In this document: one piece after another, positions 7,112 to 7,510 of the stretch | How the letters are laid out: every line of letters starts with the position of its first letter | Position numbering within the stretch: position 1 is the first letter of the stretch | Source of the DNA: Alphaproteobacteria bacterium | GTDB taxonomy: Bacteria; Pseudomonadota; Alphaproteobacteria; UBA6615 | Assembly: GCA_030831135.1 (NCBI GenBank) | Contig: JAURLR010000235.1 | Span: 1 to 7,510 of the forward strand | Length of the DNA stretch: 7,510 bases | Direction: 5' to 3' | Program-made: the position numbers and the translations under genes | Notes under the pieces: model-generated | Database searches by the model: none | What the model was told of the DNA's origin: nothing | Seen by the model: only the letters and a program-made list of their open reading frames with translations

Positions 7112-7404
7112 GGCTTTCCCAAGGGTGAAGTTGCAATTTTATGCCCCAGTCGAGGGCGCCGGACATCGAAGGATTGAAGGACCATCGGCAGCATGATGAT
7201 AGGGCGGTTCAGGTTTCAGCGCAGCAAGGATTGAGCAAATCCCCCGAAACAAACCGTTGCAAGACAACCGGATGGTCGGTTTTCGGGCAACCTGCTCACC
7301 GTGAAGGCAGGCGGGAGCCACGGAGAGACAGGTTTGCGCGGTTTCCTGATGGCACGGAAATTGAAGCTTGTTGCGGAACATCACCACAACGCGAGACCGC
7401 CCCA

Positions 7405-7510
7405 ATGACGCCGAAACGATTCTGGCAGGACATGACCACGGCAGAGTTTTCCGAACTCGATGCCGAACGCACCACCGCGGTGCTCCCGGTCGCCGCCATC
7501 GAACAACACG
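7405..7510 (+). CDS. Creatininase (creatinine amidohydrolase) family protein, N-terminal 35 residues (partial at the right edge)
   Basis: From ATG at 7405 the frame reads MTPKRFWQDMTTAEFSELDA and then E-R-T-T-A-V-L-P-V-A-A-I-E-Q-H to the right edge. This matches the usual opening of creatininase-family metal-dependent amidohydrolases: a basic-aromatic W-x-D-M-T start, a short helix, then a strand ending in L-P-V-G-S-x-E-Q-H-G. E33 and H35 correspond to the first two metal ligands (Glu34 and His36 in Pseudomonas creatininase). The usual G-S before the ligand pair is A-A here. The full family is about 240-270 residues, so most of it is outside the window and substrate cannot be assigned: members act on creatinine, formamides or peptide-like intermediates. 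An ATG at 7141 is in frame, but its extra 88 residues fit no family and place the core too late. A weak GAGA lies eight bases before 7405. It is transcribed away from mrp, so a functional link is unlikely. Confidence 0.8.
   Translation, partial: MTPKRFWQDMTTAEFSELDAERTTAVLPVAAIEQH

Larger units (their letters stand above)
6887..7404. other. Divergent intergenic region between mrpA and the creatininase-family gene, no recognisable gene
   Basis: About 518 bases separate the two divergent starts. I recognise no protein, tRNA or known riboswitch in it. It holds the mrpA leader (hairpin at 6943-6976 and a copy of TTCCGGAACG at 6908-6917) and a weak minus-strand promoter candidate at 7083-7111. 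Between 7141 and 7404 there are small dyads, such as CCTGC/GCAGG at 7290-7310 and AACCG/CGGTT around 7267-7282. A plus-strand frame is open from an ATG at 7141 straight into the creatininase-family gene. Its 88 extra residues are Arg/Gln/Pro-rich, resemble no domain I know and look like chance coding. An 88-residue minus-strand frame at 7139-7405 is likewise unrecognisable. Confidence 0.6.

Noticed and set aside
7267..7310. Small dyads (AACCG/CGGTT and CCTGC/GCAGG) before the creatininase-family gene
   Set aside because: Five-base stems are expected by chance in GC-rich DNA, and there is no T-run, repeat or start-codon context to give them a role.

Overview
The window is dominated by a complete seven-gene Mrp-type multisubunit cation/proton antiporter operon, read on the minus strand in the canonical order mrpA-B-C-D-E-F-G (about 6886 down to 1035). 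All seven subunits are intact by length and by family motifs. The genes are packed with 4- to 8-base overlaps or gaps of 0 to 4 bases, so they almost certainly form one transcript. The GC-rich sequence (roughly 60% by eye) and the style of the proteins suggest a proteobacterium, most likely an alphaproteobacterium. That placement is an inference, since the window holds no rRNA or other phylogenetic marker. A and B are separate genes, as in the Bacillus/Staphylococcus layout, rather than fused.

Downstream of the operon (left side, same strand) lies a broken gene for a periplasmic adaptor (membrane fusion protein) of an RND efflux pump. It has two visible lesions. One is an in-frame TAA at codon 40, just after the N-terminal membrane anchor. 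The other is loss of its 3' third at the end of an IS3-family insertion sequence. The first 28 codons of that element's OrfA transposase gene run off the left edge. The remainder of the adaptor, and any RND pump gene, would lie beyond the element.

Upstream of mrpA (right side) is about 0.5 kb without a recognisable gene. It contains a weak promoter candidate and a clear imperfect hairpin in the presumed mrpA leader. A plus-strand gene then begins at about 7405 and runs off the right edge. Its 35 visible residues match the start of the creatininase/creatinine amidohydrolase family, including two likely metal ligands.

MrpA and MrpD are the two large proton-pumping-type subunits related to respiratory complex I. 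MrpC is NuoK-like, and B, E, F and G are small membrane subunits. Together they exchange cytoplasmic Na+ (or another monovalent cation) for external H+, which supports salt and alkali tolerance. I see no clearly novel system. The observations most worth a second look are the doubly broken efflux adaptor and the structured leader of the mrp operon.
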